From assembly GCA_028701715.1 (NCBI GenBank), contig JAQVQF010000094.1:1-8601 (forward strand): DNA of 8,601 nt, read 5' to 3'. Both the position numbers and the translations under genes were made by a program. The notes beneath the pieces are model-generated. The model did no database searches, was not told the DNA's origin, and saw nothing but the letters and a program-made list of their open reading frames with translations. Shown in pieces: positions 6,614 through 8,601 of the stretch (positions within the stretch are counted from its first letter, which is position 1; every line of letters begins with the position of its first letter). The DNA is from Eubacteriales bacterium. Its GTDB lineage: Bacteria; Bacillota; Clostridia; Oscillospirales; CAG-382.

Positions 6614-6946
6614 TTAATTAACTCCTTTATCATATTCCCGCTTTTCTACTTTGATATGCTCCGGATACTCTTCCGATAAGAATACGGCCTCGCGGTAAAG
6701 GCTTTCGAGTATGTTTTCCGATATCAAGGTGAATTCCTCCGTTTTCAACACTGCCTGCGGTTTGCCTTCGTCGGTTGCGAAGGTGAATTTCGTTCCCGAA
6801 TTTTCAAGACAGGTCACCGTAAGGTTTGTCATTGCGGAAATTCCCGCGCAGACTATATCGTTCCCTTCTTCGGCAAATTCCGAATGTCCCGATATTTCAA
6901 ACCCGAAGAAGCGTCCGTTTTTTGTATAAAAGCACGCGGAGGTCAT
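6614..6946 (-). CDS. prp: Ribosomal-processing cysteine protease Prp
   Basis: Prp is the cysteine protease that trims the N-terminal extension of bL27, a step essential in Staphylococcus aureus. The 110-residue product has the family size and the conserved active-site region GHSEFAEEGNDIVCAGIS, with the catalytic histidine at H21 and cysteine at C33. The substrate gene rpmA, with the matching cleavage motif LSLQFFAHKKG, follows directly, which supports the assignment strongly. The ATG (6946) lies 4 nt after the rplU stop, and no good Shine-Dalgarno precedes it. Translation is therefore probably by re-initiation or coupling from rplU, which would keep the protease below the level of the ribosomal proteins. 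Older annotations call this family DUF464 or YsxB-like. Confidence 0.95.
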   Translation of the reverse strand: MTSACFYTKNGRFFGFEISGHSEFAEEGNDIVCAGISAMTNLTVTCLENSGTKFTFATDEGKPQAVLKTEEFTLISENILESLYREAVFLSEEYPEHIKVEKREYDKGVN

Positions 6947-6950
6947 GACA

Positions 6951-7259
6951 TTACTTCATTATAGACATTATTTGAAGCTTGGTATAGGGCTGTCTGTGTC
7001 CCATATGCTTCTTTTCGTTTTTCTTCGATTTGTAGCGTATTATGTGCAGTTTTTTGCCCTTGCCGTTTTTTACGACGGTGGCTTCGCATTTGTATCCCGT
7101 ATAGGGTGCGCCGACTTCAAGGCTTTCGCCGTCGGAAAACACGAGCACCTTGTCGATGATTATTGTATCGCCTTCCTCGGCGTTCAGCTTTTCGGCGTAT
7201 ATAATATCGCCTCCGCTGACCTTGTACTGTTTTCCGCCCGTTTCGATTATAGCGTACAC
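6951..7259 (-). CDS. rplU: 50S ribosomal protein bL21
   Basis: The 102-residue protein begins MYAIIETGGKQYKV and contains the bL21 beta-barrel signature and the basic C-terminal segment KKHMGHRQPYTKLQI that contacts 23S rRNA. Length is typical. The start codon is GTG (7257-7259), fixed by the conserved N-terminus and by a purine-rich AGAGAGG about 9 nt upstream. It is the first gene of the rplU-prp-rpmA operon, whose order is standard in Bacillota. A consensus promoter lies about 100 nt upstream, leaving a leader of roughly 95 nt. Confidence 0.97.
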   Translation of the reverse strand: MYAIIETGGKQYKVSGGDIIYAEKLNAEEGDTIIIDKVLVFSDGESLEVGAPYTGYKCEATVVKNGKGKKLHIIRYKSKKNEKKHMGHRQPYTKLQIMSIMK

Positions 7260-7354
7260 GAAATGGACCTCTCTTTCATTTTAGACTCGCTGTCAGCCAA
7301 GGCACGGTCACGCGCAAACGCACGCACACGTTTAAAAGCCCCGGACACGCGGCA
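7260..7354 (-). promoter_or_regulatory. rplU 5' leader, possible ribosomal-protein autoregulatory element
   Basis: The transcript from the promoter at 7361-7389 should begin near 7354, giving an untranslated leader of about 95 nt before the GTG start. It is GC-rich in its first two thirds, unlike the AT-rich intergenic DNA nearby, and contains complementary stretches such as GGGGC and GCCTT. bL21 leaders with autoregulatory structure are known in Bacillota. I could not confirm that fold here, so the regulatory role is inference. Confidence 0.35.
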
Positions 7355-7360
7355 AAGCAT

Positions 7361-7389
7361 ATTATATCACGCGTTTTTTATATTGTCAA
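7361..7389 (-). promoter_or_regulatory. Consensus sigma-A promoter of the rplU-prp-rpmA operon
   Basis: On the minus strand TTGACA (7384-7389) and TATAAT (7361-7366) both match consensus in all six positions with an exact 17-nt spacer. The upstream side is AT-rich (7391-7409) and could act as an UP element. This is the strongest promoter in the window, as expected for ribosomal protein genes. Confidence 0.92.
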
Positions 7390-7415
7390 CAATTATTTCG
7401 GAAAATAATCAGAAA

Positions 7416-7455
7416 TCCGGCGGGACACAGCATTGCGTTACCGTGTCACACCGGA
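7416..7455 (-). terminator. Long hairpin terminator after the ECF S-component gene
   Basis: The 40-nt element folds into a near-perfect stem from TCCGG/CCGGA at the base through GTGACAC/GTGTC toward a small loop. It has about 16 pairs with three wobbles and a single T/C mismatch. On the minus strand it is followed by a broken T-rich run (TTTCTGATTATTTT). It lies 21 nt after the stop codon at 7477 and just before the rplU promoter, so it insulates the two units. The T tract is imperfect, which lowers certainty slightly. Confidence 0.75.
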
Positions 7456-7476
7456 ATTGTAATGTGTATACTTTCC

Positions 7477-8085
7477 TTATCCTTTGGCGTTTTTCGCTTT
7501 ATCAAGCACTACGGCTACCGGAGGGATTATTACGCCGGATGTGACAAATTCAAATATAAAATTAACCCCGGCAAGTAAAATGAACAGCACATACATAACT
7601 CCCGCGCCCTCGCCGGTCATCAGCTCGTGCATATGACCGTTGAACAGAGTCGCGTAACAGAGGAGGAATATTCCGGTATTTAATACAGGAGCGCTTAACG
7701 AGGTCAACAGCGTGCTGATATACTTGTTTTTAATACATCCGGATAAGCCTTTGTATATCAAAGCCGGAAGCAGCCCGACAAGAGCTCCGCGTCCCACGCA
7801 GGCGATAAAGGTATAAAACGGATTGATTGCGAATAATACATAGCCGAAAGCCTGCGCGCCCGTCATGCATTGTATGAATACCGTAATTCCGAAAGCCGTA
7901 CCGGCTATCGTTCCGGAAAGAGCGCCGAAAAGAATACCCGCAAGCACAATGGGAATTAAAACAAAATTCAGGTTTATGGTGCTGACGGTAATCAAGCCCA
8001 GCGTAAGCTGAAGCAGAATGACTATAGCGGCAAATACCGCCGTGGCAACCAATTTGAATAATTTTTCGTTTCTGACATTTGACAT
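7477..8085 (-). CDS. ECF transporter S component, substrate unknown
   Basis: The 202-residue, strongly hydrophobic protein has about six membrane segments (about 8-30, 38-58, 60-78, 83-115, 125-148, 160-195). It also has the segment INLNFVLIPIVLAGILFGALSG typical of S components of energy-coupling factor transporters, which bind a vitamin or precursor and dock onto a shared EcfAA'T module. No ATPase or EcfT gene is in the window, so it would use a module encoded elsewhere. No riboswitch fits in the short upstream gap, so the substrate cannot be inferred from regulation. The ATG at 8085 follows AAAGGA with 9-nt spacing, and the gene has its own promoter at 8122-8150. It lies 68 bp after spoVG in the same direction. 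Confidence 0.85.
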   Translation of the reverse strand: MSNVRNEKLFKLVATAVFAAIVILLQLTLGLITVSTINLNFVLIPIVLAGILFGALSGTIAGTAFGITVFIQCMTGAQAFGYVLFAINPFYTFIACVGRGALVGLLPALIYKGLSGCIKNKYISTLLTSLSAPVLNTGIFLLCYATLFNGHMHELMTGEGAGVMYVLFILLAGVNFIFEFVTSGVIIPPVAVVLDKAKNAKG

Positions 8086-8121
8086 TGTAATCCGTCCTTT
8101 CCGTTACTATAAATTATTAAC

Positions 8122-8150
8122 ATTATATAAGGTAAGGGACGGTAAATCAA
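8122..8150 (-). promoter_or_regulatory. sigma-A-type promoter for the ECF S-component gene
   Basis: On the minus strand TTGATT (8145-8150) is separated by 17 nt from a perfect TATAAT (8122-8127). It sits directly after the spoVG stop codon, with no obvious terminator between, so the gene may be read both from spoVG and from this promoter. Confidence 0.8.
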
Positions 8151-8153
8151 CCG

Positions 8154-8432
8154 TTAATTCGACGGGATTTCGTTATTTGAAACGCTATTCTTGTGAAAGT
8201 TCACAATTTGCGAGGATATTCTGTCCCTGAAAACGGAATTTATGGGATGCACTATGTCTTTGAACAAGCCGTTGGCAAGCTTTCTGTTGGGCATGACCAC
8301 CATATAACCGTCCTCTCTTTTAACCAGCTTAACGTCATGCAGCGCCAGCTCGTTGTCGAAGGTTATCGAATATATGGCTTCAAGCGGTCCTTCTGTAAAA
8401 TATTTTCGGAGTTTGATGTCGGTGATTTCCAT
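8154..8432 (-). CDS. spoVG: SpoVG family regulatory nucleic-acid-binding protein
   Basis: The 92-residue protein begins MEITDIKLRKY and carries the SpoVG core: a region equivalent to AIYSITFDNELALHDVKLV, then VVMPNRKLANGLFKDIVHPINS. SpoVG proteins are small DNA- and RNA-binding regulators, first known from Bacillus sporulation, that also affect capsule, virulence and cell-wall genes in non-sporulating species. I placed the start at ATG 8432 because it gives the conserved N-terminus and has AAGGAG (8444-8449) 11 nt upstream; an in-frame ATG at 8462 would add ten residues without family support. The C-terminal tail (about 80-92, SVSNNEIPSN) is variable. Bacillus spoVG uses a sigma-H promoter, but I could not identify a convincing sigma-H or sigma-A promoter upstream here. 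It is divergent from the plus-strand promoter at 8506-8533. Confidence 0.94.
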   Translation of the reverse strand: MEITDIKLRKYFTEGPLEAIYSITFDNELALHDVKLVKREDGYMVVMPNRKLANGLFKDIVHPINSVFRDRISSQIVNFHKNSVSNNEIPSN

Positions 8433-8505
8433 TTGTCTTTTTTCTCCTTGTAAAAATGTCATCCTTATTATGGAAAAATCCGTGCATATCTATTCAAGAT
8501 TATCA

Positions 8506-8533
8506 TTGCTTTTTAAATAATACGTGATATAAT
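8506..8533 (+). promoter_or_regulatory. Plus-strand extended -10 promoter reading out of the window
   Basis: TTGCTT (8506-8511) is followed by a 16-nt spacer and a perfect TATAAT (8528-8533), with TGA immediately before it (extended -10). Transcription would start near 8539-8541 and run rightward, divergent from spoVG. The gene it serves is outside the window. Confidence 0.6.
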
Positions 8534-8537
8534 GGTT

Positions 8538-8587
8538 GAGCGCGGCGTTACGCCGCTGCTCGTTACGTTGTTATGTGGTGCGTAATG
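8538..8587 (+). other. Two adjacent hairpins at the start of the rightward transcript
   Basis: GAGC-GCGGCG (8538-8547) pairs with CGCCGC-T-GCTC (8551-8561) as a 10-bp stem with one bulged T and a 3-nt TTA loop. Immediately after, CGTTACG (8561-8567) can pair with CGTAATG (8581-8587), using one G-T wobble, across a 13-nt loop. The first hairpin begins within a base or two of the predicted transcription start. No T tract follows either, so they are not terminators. They could be a structured leader, a 5' stabilising stem, an operator or the start of an RNA gene; I do not recognise the family. Confidence 0.5.
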
Positions 8588-8601
8588 ATTCAACAAAACG
8601 C

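Noticed and set aside
8463..8540. Sigma-H promoter for spoVG, as in Bacillus.
   Set aside because: Neither the AGGA-type -35 nor a properly spaced GAAT -10 was found; TTGAAT with CATAAT at 19-nt spacing was also too poor to call.

Overview
This window looks like chromosomal DNA of a Gram-positive, low-to-mid GC member of the Bacillota, most likely a Clostridia-type anaerobe. The evidence is a bL27 with the N-terminal extension cleaved by the protease Prp, a prp gene between rplU and rpmA, a spoVG gene, a four-cysteine bL31, an ECF transporter S component and sigma-A-like promoters. I cannot place it below class. Nearly all of the sequence is conserved ribosome-centred housekeeping DNA, and I found no CRISPR array, transposon, tRNA or rRNA gene.

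Layout, following the minus strand from right to left. At the right edge is spoVG (8154-8432), followed by an ECF-transporter S component (7477-8085) with its own near-consensus promoter and a long hairpin after its stop. Next is the rplU-prp-rpmA operon (7259 to 6333), driven by a perfect TTGACA-17-TATAAT promoter and closed by a strong terminator at 6286-6319. obgE (4962-6221) follows, with a TTG start and a hairpin in its leader. Beyond a divergently oriented S1-domain gene lie prfA (2773-3843), rpmE (2454-2654, with its own promoter and terminator), hflX (1056-2351) and a GH25 lysozyme (149-1003).

Only one gene is on the plus strand: a three-S1-domain RNA-binding protein (4045-4992). It starts divergently from prfA and overlaps the 3' end of obgE tail to tail by 31 bp. 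A second plus-strand transcription unit appears to begin at the right edge: an extended -10 promoter at 8506-8533 followed by hairpins. Its gene lies outside the window.

Functionally, the window serves ribosome assembly and translation. It contains three large-subunit proteins (bL21, bL27, bL31), the protease that matures bL27, two ribosome-associated GTPases (ObgE in 50S assembly, HflX in rescue or recycling of stalled 70S ribosomes), release factor 1 and a probable S1-type RNA binder. SpoVG, the vitamin-type uptake component and the lysozyme are peripheral. The observations most worth checking are the S1 gene's 3' overlap with obgE, the structured transcript start at the right edge, the leader structures of obgE and the S1 gene, and the signal-less endolysin-like lysozyme.
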